From contig DLAF01000047.1 in NCBI GenBank assembly GCA_002492725.1, positions 1-37,487 on the forward strand: a stretch of DNA of 37,487 bases, in the 5' to 3' direction. The stretch is from Lachnospiraceae bacterium UBA7054. Lineage in GTDB: Bacteria > Bacillota > Clostridia > Lachnospirales > Lachnospiraceae. Each line of letters begins with the position of its first letter. Within the stretch, counting starts at the first letter, position 1. Position numbers and translations under genes: made by a program. Under the pieces are notes generated by a model. That model was not told where the DNA came from, made no database searches, and saw nothing but the letters and a program-made list of their open reading frames with translations. This document shows positions 16,285 through 25,615 of the stretch, in pieces.

Positions 16285-19200
16285 TTACGCCTTGTCATGG
16301 ATCTCTCCATGCAGCTCCTGCAGAGACTTCACTTCGCTGCCCTTATGGGTTTTCAGGTAGTGGATCCCCTCCGCCGTTACCTTTGCCGCCGCCACTGTGG
16401 TGATATAGGGCGCTTTGGCCTTGATCGCCGCCTTTCTTAAGTAACTGTCGTCGTGGATACTGTCCTTGCCCACGGGGGAGTTGATAATCAGGTCAAAATC
16501 GCCGTTGGTGATCATATCACCCACGTTAGGCCGTCCCTCATAGAGCTTCTTTGCCTTCGTTGCGGGAACTCCTGCCGCCGTGATCAGGTTATAGGTTCCT
16601 GCGGTCGCTACAATCTTGAAGCCGTCCTCCGCCAGACTCTTCGCCACTTCCACCACTTCGTCCTTATCCTTCTTGTTTACGGAGATCAGTACCGTACCCT
16701 CAAGCGGCAGTTTCGACTGCACCGCCTCCTGCGCTTTGAAGAAGGCTTCGCCGTAGGAACGGGAAAGCCCCAGCACCTCGCCCGTGGAACGCATTTCCGG
16801 CCCGAGGATCGGGTCTACCTCCGGGAACATATTGAAGGGGAACACCGCCTCCTTCACGCCGTAATTCGGTATCACCTGTTCTTTTAATCCCGGAATCGGC
16901 GAAGGCCGTCCCGTAATCTCCGAGGTAATGATATCAGTAGCAAGGGGCACCATGCGGATATTGCAGACCTTCGATACCAGCGGCACGGTACGGGACGCTC
17001 TGGGATTGGCCTCCAGTACGAACACTTTGCCGTTCTCGATAGCGTACTGCATGTTCATCAGCCCCTTGACATGCATTTCCTCCGCAATCTTTCTCGTATA
17101 CTCCTTAATCGTCTCCACGCTCTTAGGCGGAATGTGTACGGAAGGGATGATGCAGGCCGAATCACCGGAATGGATACCCGCCAGCTCGATGTGCTCCATC
17201 ACCGCGGGCACAAAGGCATGCGCGCCGTCGCTGATTGCGTCCGCCTCGCACTCCAACGCGTGATTTAAGAAACGGTCAATCAGAATCGGCCTGTCAGGTG
17301 TCACACCCACCGCCGCGTTCATGTACTCCGTCATGCTCTCATCGTCGTAAACCACTTCCATCCCTCTGCCGCCAAGCACATAGGAGGGACGCACCATCAC
17401 CGGATAACCGATCCGCGCAGCAATGCCAAGCGCCTCCTCCACCGTGGTCGCCATCCCCGACTCCGGCATGGGAATCGAAAGTTTCTCCATCATGGCGCGG
17501 AACTGATCGCGATCCTCCGCCAGATCTATGACAGAGGGGGAAGTCCCCAGAATGCGCACCCCGTTCTGCTCCAGCTCGGAGGCCAGATTCAAAGGCGTCT
17601 GCCCGCCAAACTGGGCGATCACGCCCAAAGGTTTTTCTTTGTTATAGATACTCAGCACATCCTCTAAAGTAAGCGGTTCAAAATACAGCTTATCGGAAGT
17701 GTCATAGTCGGTGGAAACCGTCTCCGGATTGCAGTTCACGATGATCGTCTCAAAGCCAAGCTTTTTTAACGCCTGTGCCGCATGCACGCAGCAGTAGTCA
17801 AACTCGATGCCCTGCCCGATCCGGTTGGGGCCACCGCCCAGAATCATAATCTTTTGCCTGCCCTCATTGATCGGGTTCTTGTCAGGCGCATTGTAGGTGG
17901 AATAGTAGTACGCGCTGTTCTCGGTGCCGCTGACATGCACGCCCTCCCAGGCCTCCTCCACACCGAGCGCCAGACGGCGGTTCCTAATATCCGCCTCGGG
18001 GATTTCCAAAAGCTGACTTAAATATTTGTCGGAAAAACCGTCCTTCTTGGCTGTCACAAGCATTTCGTCGGGCAGCATCTTTCCCTTATGCCGTAAAATG
18101 GACTCCTCTTCCTCCACCAGCTCCTTCATCTGCTCGATAAAATATGCTTTCACTTTCGTTATTTCAAAGATTTCCTCCACTGTCGCGCCCTTTCTGAGCG
18201 CTTCATACATCAGGAAATGCCGTTCACTGGAAGGGGTATTCAGCCGCCTTAACAGCTCCTCCTTCGGCAGCGTGTCAAAATCCTTTGCATGCCCCAGACC
18301 GTAACGTCCCGTCTCCAGGGAGCGGATTGCTTTCTGGAATGCTTCTTTATACGTCTTACCGATGCTCATCACCTCGCCCACGGCGCGCATCTGCGTACCC
18401 AGTTTATCTTCCACGCCTTTAAATTTCTCAAAGGCCCAGCGCGCGAACTTGATCACCACATAATCGCCATCGGGCTTATATTGATCAAGCGTCCCATACT
18501 TCCCGCAGGGAATGTCCTTTAACGAAAGCCCCGCCGCCAGCATGGAGGACACCAGAGCGATCGGGAATCCCGTCGCCTTGCTCGCCAGTGCGGAAGACCG
18601 GGATGTGCGGGGATTGATCTCAATGACAATGATACGGTCCGTTACCGGGTCATGGGCAAACTGCACGTTCGTACCGCCGATCACCTGTACCGATTCCACA
18701 ATCCTGTAAGCCTGCTCCTGCAAGCGTTTCTGGCACTCCTCGGAAATCGTCAGCATGGGCGCGGAACAGAACGAATCTCCTGTATGGACCCCCAGCGGGT
18801 CGATATTTTCAATGAAGCAGACGGTGATAATGTTGTTGTCCGCATCCCTTACCACCTCAAGCTCCAGCTCCTCCCAGCCGAGGATGGACTCCTCCACCAG
18901 CACCTGCCCCACAAGGCTTGCCTGCAATCCTCTGGCGCACACCACCTTCAGCTCGTCCTTATTGTAGACAAGGCCGCCGCCCGCACCGCCCATGGTGTAG
19001 GCCGGACGCAGCACCACCGGGTAGCCCAGTTTGTCCGCAATGGAAAGCGCCTCCTCCACGGAGTAAGCCACCTCACTGCGCGCCATCTCTATTCCTAACG
19101 CATTCATGGTCTTTTTAAACTCGATGCGGTCTTCGCCGCGCTCGATGGCGTCCACCTGCACGCCGATGACCTTGACATTGTATTTCTCCAGAATGCCTGC

Positions 19201-19512
19201 TTTGTTTAACTCCGCACACAGGTTAAGCCCGGACTGCCCTCCAAGATTAGGGAGCAGCGCATCGGGACGCTCCTTTGCAATGATCTGTTCCAGCCGTTCT
19301 ACATTGAGCGGCTCAATATAAGTCACATCCGCCGTCTCCGGGTCCGTCATAATAGTCGCCGGATTGGAATTGACCAAAACAATCTCGTAGCCGAGTTTTT
19401 TAAGCGCCTTACACGCCTGGGTTCCCGAATAGTCAAACTCACAGGCCTGTCCGATGATGATCGGGCCTGAACCGATGATCAGTACTTTGTGAATGTCGTT
19501 TCTGCGTGGCAT
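16285..19512 (-). CDS. carB: Carbamoyl-phosphate synthase large subunit
   Basis: CarB makes carbamoyl phosphate from bicarbonate, ammonia (from CarA) and two ATP, feeding pyrimidine and arginine synthesis. At 1075 residues it is full length. The N-terminal half starts KVLIIGSGPIIIGQACEFDYSG and contains the first ATP-grasp domain (GGAGGGLVYN); the second half repeats the pattern with KIMILGGGPNRIGQGIEFDYCC and RPSYVLGGRGMEVV. The last 140 residues are the allosteric MGS-like domain (VLISVNKKDKDEVVEVAKSL). The ATG at 19512 has GGAGG upstream. No carA is adjacent on either side, so the small subunit must be encoded elsewhere. It is bounded by terminators on both sides and is probably monocistronic. 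Confidence 0.97.
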   Translation of the reverse strand: MPRRNDIHKVLIIGSGPIIIGQACEFDYSGTQACKALKKLGYEIVLVNSNPATIMTDPETADVTYIEPLNVERLEQIIAKERPDALLPNLGGQSGLNLCAELNKAGILEKYNVKVIGVQVDAIERGEDRIEFKKTMNALGIEMARSEVAYSVEEALSIADKLGYPVVLRPAYTMGGAGGGLVYNKDELKVVCARGLQASLVGQVLVEESILGWEELELEVVRDADNNIITVCFIENIDPLGVHTGDSFCSAPMLTISEECQKRLQEQAYRIVESVQVIGGTNVQFAHDPVTDRIIVIEINPRTSRSSALASKATGFPIALVSSMLAAGLSLKDIPCGKYGTLDQYKPDGDYVVIKFARWAFEKFKGVEDKLGTQMRAVGEVMSIGKTYKEAFQKAIRSLETGRYGLGHAKDFDTLPKEELLRRLNTPSSERHFLMYEALRKGATVEEIFEITKVKAYFIEQMKELVEEEESILRHKGKMLPDEMLVTAKKDGFSDKYLSQLLEIPEADIRNRRLALGVEEAWEGVHVSGTENSAYYYSTYNAPDKNPINEGRQKIMILGGGPNRIGQGIEFDYCCVHAAQALKKLGFETIIVNCNPETVSTDYDTSDKLYFEPLTLEDVLSIYNKEKPLGVIAQFGGQTPLNLASELEQNGVRILGTSPSVIDLAEDRDQFRAMMEKLSIPMPESGMATTVEEALGIAARIGYPVMVRPSYVLGGRGMEVVYDDESMTEYMNAAVGVTPDRPILIDRFLNHALECEADAISDGAHAFVPAVMEHIELAGIHSGDSACIIPSVHIPPKSVETIKEYTRKIAEEMHVKGLMNMQYAIENGKVFVLEANPRASRTVPLVSKVCNIRMVPLATDIITSEITGRPSPIPGLKEQVIPNYGVKEAVFPFNMFPEVDPILGPEMRSTGEVLGLSRSYGEAFFKAQEAVQSKLPLEGTVLISVNKKDKDEVVEVAKSLAEDGFKIVATAGTYNLITAAGVPATKAKKLYEGRPNVGDMITNGDFDLIINSPVGKDSIHDDSYLRKAAIKAKAPYITTVAAAKVTAEGIHYLKTHKGSEVKSLQELHGEIHDKA

Positions 19513-19560
19513 AGTTTTCCTCCATATTGTATCCGTTTACGTACTAAAGATAAGTATACA

Positions 19561-19593
19561 AAAAAAACTGCATTTTAACAATGCAGTTTTTTT
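19561..19593. terminator. Bidirectional terminator between glgD and carB
   Basis: A 14-bp perfect stem, AAAAAAACTGCATT (19561-19574) with AATGCAGTTTTTTT (19580-19593), loop of five. On the minus strand it ends the glgC-glgD transcript, upstream of carB. Confidence 0.85.
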
Positions 19594-19639
19594 GTAACAT
19601 GTGTAATTTATTCTGTCGGATTTCCATCCGCCATGCCGC

Positions 19640-20785
19640 CTACACGGTCTTATACTTTTCAATATAGACCGGAAACGTATCGGTGCCCTTCATCTCCTTG
19701 CCCGCCGAAATAGTGACATTCTTGTCGGTAATGAGATATTCCACACTCGCACCGGCCTCCACCACGGTATCCTGCATCAGGATGCAATTCTTGATCCTGG
19801 CACCCTTACCGACCTTAACACCACGGAAGATCACGCTGTTCTCCACTTCTCCCTCAATCACACAGCCGTCCGCCATCATCACGTTCTGCACCTTTGCGCC
19901 GTCTTTGTAATGCGTCGGATTGTCACCGCGAATCTTGGTATATATGGGAGCGGCCGAAAACAGAGCGTCCAGATTGTAATCGTCCAAAAGCTTCATATTT
20001 TCTTCAAAGTAACTCTTCATACCGCTGATGCGCGCCACATAGCCCGTATATTTGTAAGCCTGTATGTTCAGTTTGCCAAGCTGCGGCATGATGACATCGC
20101 GCATAAAGAAGGACCGCCCTTCCATGTAGGCGTTGCTGACAAGTTCAATCAAAAGTTCGCGTTCGATCACGAAAATATTCATAGAGGTATTTTGTACACC
20201 CGCTGTCTTCGGATTAATGCTCACCTTACGGATGCGCCCCTGCTCAATATCAAACGTATAATAAAAGATCCTGTCGTTTGTCTGGTAATCAAGCAGTTCC
20301 TTCGGCAGTTCCTGCTCATTATAAGCGATGGTCAAGTCCGCACCGCTGTCCATATGAGCCCGCAGCATCGCATTGAAGTCAAAATTGACCACCACATTGG
20401 TGTCTGACATGACCACATATTTCTCTTTCTGGGATTTTAAGAAGCCCAGAAGGTTCGCCAGCGCACCGGCACGTCCTACATAGGGGCCGCCCACCTGCTT
20501 TTCCGCAAAAGGCGGAAAAATATGCAAGCCGCCGTTTTTACGTACCAGATCCCACTCACGCCCGGCCCCCAGGTGATCCATCAGGGAATGGTAATTCTTG
20601 TTTACAACAACGGAAATGTTGTCAATACCGGCGTGCGTCATACTGGACAGAATAAAATCAATAATGCGGTAACGACTGGCAAAGGGAATGGAAGCCATCA
20701 AACGCACACTGACCAACTCCGGAACCAGATCGTCATAACTGTTGGGAAAAATAATACCGATCACATCTGTGCTTGACTTGATCAT
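19640..20785 (-). CDS. glgD: Glucose-1-phosphate adenylyltransferase subunit GlgD
   Basis: This 381-residue nucleotidyltransferase-fold protein is the GlgD partner of GlgC in ADP-glucose synthesis for glycogen. The N-terminal SVRLMASIPFASRYRIIDFILSSMTHAGIDNISVV is the degenerate pyrophosphorylase motif: the GGxGxRLxPLT loop of GlgC is absent, as expected of GlgD. The C-terminal part has hexapeptide (left-handed beta-helix) repeats such as GCVIEGEVENSVIFRGVKVGKGARIKNCI. It overlaps glgC by 4 bp. In Bacillus the GlgC-GlgD heteromer is more active than GlgC alone; the same is inferred here. Confidence 0.93.
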   Translation of the reverse strand: MIKSSTDVIGIIFPNSYDDLVPELVSVRLMASIPFASRYRIIDFILSSMTHAGIDNISVVVNKNYHSLMDHLGAGREWDLVRKNGGLHIFPPFAEKQVGGPYVGRAGALANLLGFLKSQKEKYVVMSDTNVVVNFDFNAMLRAHMDSGADLTIAYNEQELPKELLDYQTNDRIFYYTFDIEQGRIRKVSINPKTAGVQNTSMNIFVIERELLIELVSNAYMEGRSFFMRDVIMPQLGKLNIQAYKYTGYVARISGMKSYFEENMKLLDDYNLDALFSAAPIYTKIRGDNPTHYKDGAKVQNVMMADGCVIEGEVENSVIFRGVKVGKGARIKNCILMQDTVVEAGASVEYLITDKNVTISAGKEMKGTDTFPVYIEKYKTV

Positions 20786-21987
20786 CCTACTTCACCACCT
20801 TCCACATTTTCTCTGACCATGGCACTTGGCCCAACCACAACGCCATCCCCTATGGTAACACCGGAACCGATGGTCGCCACGCCTTTTTCCTCCTCCGTGG
20901 GCATCGCGCCAACCACGGCATTCTCACCAATCGTTACATTTTCCGCCACAATGCAATGCTTTACGACCGCGCCTGCCTTGATGGTCGTACCACCCATGAC
21001 AACGGCATCCTCCACCACTGCGCCCGCTTCTACCTTAACACCGCCAAAAAGAATGGAGTGTTTTACCGTGCCTTTGATGCGGCAGCCGTCGGTAATCATG
21101 GCATTTTCCACAACCGCGCCCGCGTTGATCTTATGTCCCGTCATACCGGTATTGCGGCTGTAGATCTTCCAGTCCTCGTCAAACAGATCGATGCCGGAAT
21201 GTTCGGGATCGAGTACCTCCATATTGGCTTCCCACAGGGAAGAAATGGTTCCCACGTCCTTCCAGTAGCCGCTGAAACGATAGGCATACATCTGCCGGTT
21301 ATCCCGCAGCAGATTGGGAATAATATTGTTGCCGAAATCATTTTCCGAATTCGGATCTGCCTCATCCTCCTCCAGATATTGTTTCAGGATATCCCAGTTA
21401 AAGATATAGATACCCATGGAGGCCAGATTGGATTTGGGATTTTTAGGTTTCTCCTGAAACTCTGTGATCTTATCATTCTCATCGGCTACCATCAGGCCGA
21501 AGCGCGGCGCCTCCTCCCAGGGCACTTCCATTACGGCAACACTGAACTCCGCGTTCTTTTCTTTGTGAAATTCCAGGAAATCACTGTAATCCTGTTTGCA
21601 GATCTGATCTCCGGAAAGAATGACCACATATTTCGGATCATAGCGCTCGATAAATGAAATGTTCTGATAAATCGCGTTCGCCGTACCCTTATACCAGTCG
21701 GAACCGTGCGCCTTCTGATAGGGCGGCAGGACATGCACGCCGCCGTAGAGACGGTCAAGGTCCCAAGGTTGTCCGTTTCCTATGTATTCATTCAGCTCAA
21801 GCGGCTGGTACTGCGTCAGGATACCTACGGTATCAATGCCTGAATTGACACAATTGGACAACGGGAAATCAATGATACGATACTTGCCGCCAAAAGGAAC
21901 TGCCGGTTTTGCAAGCTTATCTGTCAGCGCGTAAAGGCGCGAGCCCTGTCCGCCGGCAAGAAGCATTGCTATCATTTCCTTTGCCAT
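20782..21987 (-). CDS. glgC: Glucose-1-phosphate adenylyltransferase
   Basis: GlgC forms ADP-glucose from ATP and glucose-1-phosphate, the committed step of glycogen synthesis. The N-terminal AMLLAGGQGSRLYALTDKLAKPAVPFGGKYRIIDFPLSNC is the catalytic pyrophosphorylase signature (quoted in part from residues 7-45), followed by QYQPLELNEYIG and later hexapeptide repeats (VVENAMITDGCRIKGTVKHS). Length is 401 residues. The ATG at 21987 follows AGGAGG by nine bases. glgD follows with a 4-bp overlap; glgA/glgB are not in the window. Confidence 0.95.
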   Translation of the reverse strand: MAKEMIAMLLAGGQGSRLYALTDKLAKPAVPFGGKYRIIDFPLSNCVNSGIDTVGILTQYQPLELNEYIGNGQPWDLDRLYGGVHVLPPYQKAHGSDWYKGTANAIYQNISFIERYDPKYVVILSGDQICKQDYSDFLEFHKEKNAEFSVAVMEVPWEEAPRFGLMVADENDKITEFQEKPKNPKSNLASMGIYIFNWDILKQYLEEDEADPNSENDFGNNIIPNLLRDNRQMYAYRFSGYWKDVGTISSLWEANMEVLDPEHSGIDLFDEDWKIYSRNTGMTGHKINAGAVVENAMITDGCRIKGTVKHSILFGGVKVEAGAVVEDAVVMGGTTIKAGAVVKHCIVAENVTIGENAVVGAMPTEEEKGVATIGSGVTIGDGVVVGPSAMVRENVEGGEVG

Positions 21988-22066
21988 AATACGTTACCTC
22001 CTGTTTTTCTTCTTACATAAAATTATATTACAAGTAGGCGGATTTTTATAGAATAATTGTAAACTT

Positions 22067-22095
22067 TATATAAAAATTATAGATTTACTATACAA
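22067..22095 (-). promoter_or_regulatory. Candidate promoter of glgCD in an AT-rich gap
   Basis: Minus strand TTGTAT (22090-22095), 17-bp spacer, TATATA (22067-22072). The surrounding 130 bp is very AT-rich with several other -10-like hexamers, so the exact promoter is uncertain. Confidence 0.45.
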
Positions 22096-22152
22096 AATTG
22101 TGCATTTTATATAAAATTGTGATTTTGGATCATACACTCAAAATCTGCGAAA

Positions 22153-22174
22153 GGGAGCGGCAATAACCGCTCCC
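22153..22174 (-). terminator. Terminator after the deacetylase remnant
   Basis: GGGAGCGG (22153-22160) and CCGCTCCC (22167-22174) form an 8-bp stem with loop CAATAA; on the minus strand it is followed by TTTCGCAGATTTT. It lies eight bases past the deacetylase stop. Confidence 0.65.
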
Positions 22175-22182
22175 TCGATTTC

Positions 22183-22719
22183 CTACTCCCCCGACACCTG
22201 CGTCCCGTCGGCCTTCATGTGGTACTTATCCCTGTAGATCAACTGAGAGATCGGTACCAGCTCATATCCCTTATCCTGCAAACCCGTGATCACCGACTCC
22301 AGCGCATCCGCCGTGTACTTTGCTCCGTTGTGCATGAGGATGATCGCGCCATTTTGCAGCTTATCGGAACCCACCACCCGCTTGACAATGTCATCCACCC
22401 CGTAGTCTTTCCAGTCCAGAGAATCGATTGACCACTGTATCGGATAGTAGCCGCATTTGTGGGCATTGGTTATGACATGATTGTCATAATCTCCGTAAGG
22501 CGGCCGAAACAGGCACATTTCATATCCTGTCAGCTCCTGTACCCTGGTATGTACCTTCATCAGCTCCTCCTGACACTGTTCGTCGGAAAGCTGTGACATG
22601 TTTTTATGATTTTCACTATGGTTGCCAAGATCATGGCCGTCCGCCAGAATGGCCCGCACATCCTCCGGGTAAGATTCCACCCATACAGGTGGGCATTTCA
22701 TAAGTGCTATCACGTCCAT
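22183..22719 (-). pseudogene. Polysaccharide deacetylase, 3' fragment cut by element integration
   Basis: The fragment is the C-terminal part of a NodB-type polysaccharide deacetylase (peptidoglycan or chitin de-N-acetylation). Present are VESYPEDVRAILADGHDLGN, the zinc-binding NHSENH, RPPYGDYD, SIDSLDW and ILMHNGAK. Absent are the signal/anchor segment and the first catalytic motif (TFDDGPS) that should precede VESYPED. The first dozen or so codons of the open frame do not fit the family and come from the integrated element, so homology starts near 22,695. The missing 5' half should lie beyond the far end of the element, outside this window. The gene would be restored if the element excises. 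Confidence 0.8.
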
Positions 22720-24298
22720 TTTTATTATAATTTATAGACATAACACCTGTATTTTTTAAGAAATCCAAATACACATCAAGCCTGTTTTCATAAACTTTAA
22801 TCTGTTCGATATGGGCGCAAATCAGGGGAACTTCGATTCCTTTTTCAATATTTTCCCTAAATAATACCCGCACCTCGTTCAGCCGTTCCAATAACGCCCC
22901 GTTTTTTTCCGCTTTCTCCCGTATCCTGATTTCCTTTTCACAAAGCAATGCTAATTGCTTTGTAATATCGTTTACTTTAGACGAATAATCCGTTTTCGAT
23001 ATCGTCCCATCCAACAATAATTCCATTAACCTGTCTTTCTTCTGATTGAGCTTTTCTTTTTGGGATTGCATATCCGATAAACCTTCATGGCTGTCAACAG
23101 AGGCTAATATCTCATAAATTTTTCTGATGGCTCCGCTCAACACCTCTTCCGTCTTTTCTTTGGCAACTAACTGCCTGCCTAAGTGTTCTATGAGTGATAG
23201 TATTTCATCCTCTTTCAGATTCAGGGAAACGCACTTCATTCCCGTCCTCTCTCTGACTTTTCCAGAGCGCGTGCCCTCACTACAATACCAATAAATTCCC
23301 TCCGTCCTTTTGTTTCTCCAATATTTGGAGCCGCATTCGCCGCAGATAATCTTAGATGACAATATATTGTTGCCTTTATTGATACCTACATTATGCGTCC
23401 TGTCTACGGTTCTTCTGTCTGCTATCTGCGCATTTGCTTTTTCCCATAACTCGTCGCTGACTGACCGCGGCACGGCGCCTTCCCTGTATATCCACTCGCT
23501 TTCGGGATTTTTGATTATCTTTTTGGCCTCGAAATCAAAATGCTCCTTATTCATTACGGCAACGCCTTTATAGAGAGGATTTTTCACAATGTCACGGATG
23601 GTATTTTCCGATAATGTCTTACCGTTTCGGTTCCTGATTCCGGCATCCCGCAGCAATCTGGCAACGACACGACCTCCAAACCCTTCCGCAAACAGTTCAT
23701 AGATCCACGTTATCATTTTATTCTCTTCTTCATCAATCAGGATTTCACCGCCTACATTTTTGAATCCCCATGTGCGGTTTGTAATGATAGGTTTGCCTTT
23801 GTCCTGCCTCCTCTTTATCGCGGCATTGCTCTTTTTGCTTAAGTCCCTGCTGTACTCTTCCGCCATCATTGCCTTGATTCCGAATATAAATTTATCCTTG
23901 GAGTCAAAGAATGTATTCTCCAGATATAAATACAGTTTCTTTTTGTTTTGCACAATCTCATTCAGGAAAATGTACCAGTCCATTGTGTTACGCTGTAAGC
24001 GCGACTGGTCTTTCACTACGATAATATCAAACTTATCCTTGCTGATATCATCCAGCATTCTCATGTATTCATTTCTCTTTTTTGCCTGTGTTCCTGTTAT
24101 TCCTTTATCAATATATTCGTCAACCAGAACCCAGCCCTTTGCTTTGATGACGTCCCTGTTTTCCTCAATCTGTTTTTCGATCGCATTTAACTGCTCCTCT
24201 TCTTCCGTACTCACTCTTGCATAGAATACGGCTCTCAGTTTTTCTTCTTCCACTCCTCCCACCTCCCGCCCGCTTTCATCTGTCGGATTGTCTATCAT
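22631..24298 (-). CDS. Large serine recombinase (element integrase)
   Basis: This 555-residue site-specific recombinase integrates and excises the element. The resolvase domain carries catalytic Ser30 in YARVSTEEEEQ and the arginine motif KDQSRLQRNTMDW. The recombinase domain follows (about 170-290: NRTWGFKNVGGEILIDEEEN). A zinc ribbon (ICGECGSKYW ... YWYCSEG, about 315-340) and a coiled-coil region (about 385-480) complete the TndX/TnpX-like layout. The start overlaps the XRE gene stop by 4 bp (ATGA); a GTG at 24253 with GGAGG upstream is an alternative. The last 20 or so codons run into deacetylase sequence, so the C-terminus is encoded by the target gene. Confidence 0.93.
   Translation of the reverse strand: MIDNPTDESGREVGGVEEEKLRAVFYARVSTEEEEQLNAIEKQIEENRDVIKAKGWVLVDEYIDKGITGTQAKKRNEYMRMLDDISKDKFDIIVVKDQSRLQRNTMDWYIFLNEIVQNKKKLYLYLENTFFDSKDKFIFGIKAMMAEEYSRDLSKKSNAAIKRRQDKGKPIITNRTWGFKNVGGEILIDEEENKMITWIYELFAEGFGGRVVARLLRDAGIRNRNGKTLSENTIRDIVKNPLYKGVAVMNKEHFDFEAKKIIKNPESEWIYREGAVPRSVSDELWEKANAQIADRRTVDRTHNVGINKGNNILSSKIICGECGSKYWRNKRTEGIYWYCSEGTRSGKVRERTGMKCVSLNLKEDEILSLIEHLGRQLVAKEKTEEVLSGAIRKIYEILASVDSHEGLSDMQSQKEKLNQKKDRLMELLLDGTISKTDYSSKVNDITKQLALLCEKEIRIREKAEKNGALLERLNEVRVLFRENIEKGIEVPLICAHIEQIKVYENRLDVYLDFLKNTGVMSINYNKNGRDSTYEMPTCMGGILPGGCAGHSGGRP
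22677..22692. other. Probable left attachment junction (att)
   Basis: Deacetylase homology on one side meets recombinase-linked sequence here. The junction shows a short dyad CCACC-CATACA-GGTGG, suitable for a large serine recombinase with a 2-bp crossover near the centre. The exact crossover bases cannot be fixed without the other end or an empty site. Confidence 0.5.
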
Positions 24299-25107
24299 TC
24301 TGCCAGACTATTTACAGTCATAATTTCCCATGTTTCCTGATTGATAAGAAAGAACATAATCTCCGGTTTATTATCATTTCCCGGCGAAAAATCATCCACA
24401 TCGTCATATGCCCGAATATCACAAAAACAGTTATAAAACTGCTCAAAGGCATCCTCGTTATCCAAAACAAAGGAATATCTGACCTGCAAATCCTCATGGT
24501 TCTCATATCTGCCAGCGATATCTTTGACTACAGAATCATCAATCATTCCTTTTAATTGATAATACATAAAATGCCACCGGGATATACCCGCTTCGGACTC
24601 CCTTTTCAATACAATATGCCTTACATCAATTTGATAGTCTCCATCTTCTGAAGAATACATCTGCTTTTCTTCATTATTCTCGGAAATGACATACTCCACA
24701 CCATGCTTATCGTTTATGTAGCGCTGTAAAACTTCTGAAAGCGACAACCTGTAAGCAGGAACAAAAGCAAGTTCTTCCGCACGTTTGATCAGTTCCATCT
24801 GCCCTTCATCCGATAATCTGTCAAATGCCGCACCGATTCGCTTCATGCGCCTTTCCCGTATATTATCAACGCGGCGCTCTTTGACCGGATTTTTAGTCCT
24901 TTCTTTCCCGCCAACATCTTCAAATAACTCAGAAACCGGGACTCCCAAAGCATTGGCAATCGCCTGTACCGCAGGATACTGTGGTTGACGTTGATTCCGT
25001 TCATAATTAGAAACACTCGCCTTGGTAATACCGGCTGCTTCCGCCAATGCGTCCTGCGTCATATTTTTCCTGACTCGTATTTGTTTAATTCTTTCACCTA
25101 AACTCAT
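24295..25107 (-). CDS. XRE-family transcriptional regulator
   Basis: Residues about 4-60 are a Cro/CI helix-turn-helix: GERIKQIRVRKNMTQDALAE then AGITKASVSNYERNQRQPQY. A basic linker leads to a 170-residue C-terminal domain of unknown type, with no HExxH protease motif of the ImmA kind and no LexA-type autocleavage site that I can see. Length is 270 residues; GAGGTG precedes the ATG. It is coupled to the recombinase by an ATGA overlap, so it probably controls recombinase expression and element excision. It is divergent from the small gene at 25351. Confidence 0.9.
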   Translation of the reverse strand: MSLGERIKQIRVRKNMTQDALAEAAGITKASVSNYERNQRQPQYPAVQAIANALGVPVSELFEDVGGKERTKNPVKERRVDNIRERRMKRIGAAFDRLSDEGQMELIKRAEELAFVPAYRLSLSEVLQRYINDKHGVEYVISENNEEKQMYSSEDGDYQIDVRHIVLKRESEAGISRWHFMYYQLKGMIDDSVVKDIAGRYENHEDLQVRYSFVLDNEDAFEQFYNCFCDIRAYDDVDDFSPGNDNKPEIMFFLINQETWEIMTVNSLAE

Positions 25108-25128
25108 CTTTTCGTCACCTCATTTACA

Positions 25129-25156
25129 TTATAGCAAAAAATTATAATTTCGCAAA
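25129..25156 (-). promoter_or_regulatory. Promoter of the XRE-recombinase operon
   Basis: Minus strand: consensus TATAAT (25129-25134), about 22 bases upstream of the XRE start; the -35 (TTTGCG, 25151-25156, 16-bp spacer) is weak, as expected of an activated or tightly controlled promoter. Repeated TAATTAC(G/A)TTT words at about 25222-25258 could be operator half-sites. Confidence 0.45.
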
Positions 25157-25187
25157 TTATTTTTATACTTTTTTCGTTCAATAAATG

Positions 25188-25216
25188 TTGACTTCTCCTC
25201 GTGTATCCATTAGAAT
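25188..25216 (+). promoter_or_regulatory. Sigma-A promoter of the divergent small gene
   Basis: TTGACT (25188-25193), 17-bp spacer, TAGAAT (25211-25216). It faces the small gene at 25351. Confidence 0.65.
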
Positions 25217-25350
25217 ACAATTACGTTTATTATTTACCGCATATTATAATTACATTTTTGTTTACTTTCAAAAAAACTATCGCTAATTAAAACAACTCTA
25301 TAAAAACAGCCGCCATGCGGAGCATGGTCGAAGAAAGGGCGTGTACTAAT

Positions 25351-25593
25351 ATGATTATGAAAAATGAAAAGCAAAAACATAATCAATGTATCCCTTTTAT
25401 GATTGATAAATCATGTTTATCTGAATATATTAGTAGTAATTCTTCTCCAAATGAGGAGCCATGTGTGAAAGAAGAACTTACAAATATCTCCTCAAAAGAT
25501 GAAACTGCAGTTATCAGGTATTTATTAGAGATTATGAAGAAACATGGTATCATTACAGAAGAAGAATATCAGGCTGTTCTGTATAAAGTTTAG
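25351..25593 (+). CDS. Small protein of unknown function with SHOCT-like tail
   Basis: About 80 residues from the ATG at 25351 (AAAGGG eleven bases upstream); an ATG at 25315 in frame has no ribosome site. The N-terminal half is polar with three Cys. The C-terminal 30 residues (VIRYLLEIMKKHGIITEEEY) resemble the short helical SHOCT-type motif found at protein ends, where a hydrophobic helix precedes GIITEEEF. It has its own promoter and is divergent from the XRE regulator, a place where elements often keep an excision or accessory factor. Function is not known. Confidence 0.6.
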   Translation: MIMKNEKQKHNQCIPFMIDKSCLSEYISSNSSPNEEPCVKEELTNISSKDETAVIRYLLEIMKKHGIITEEEYQAVLYKV

Positions 25594-25615
25594 TTTTCTC
25601 TGCTTTTTACATAAT

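Noticed and set aside
22183..22719. Functional short deacetylase
   Set aside because: The first catalytic motif and the export signal are missing, so activity is unlikely in the integrated state.
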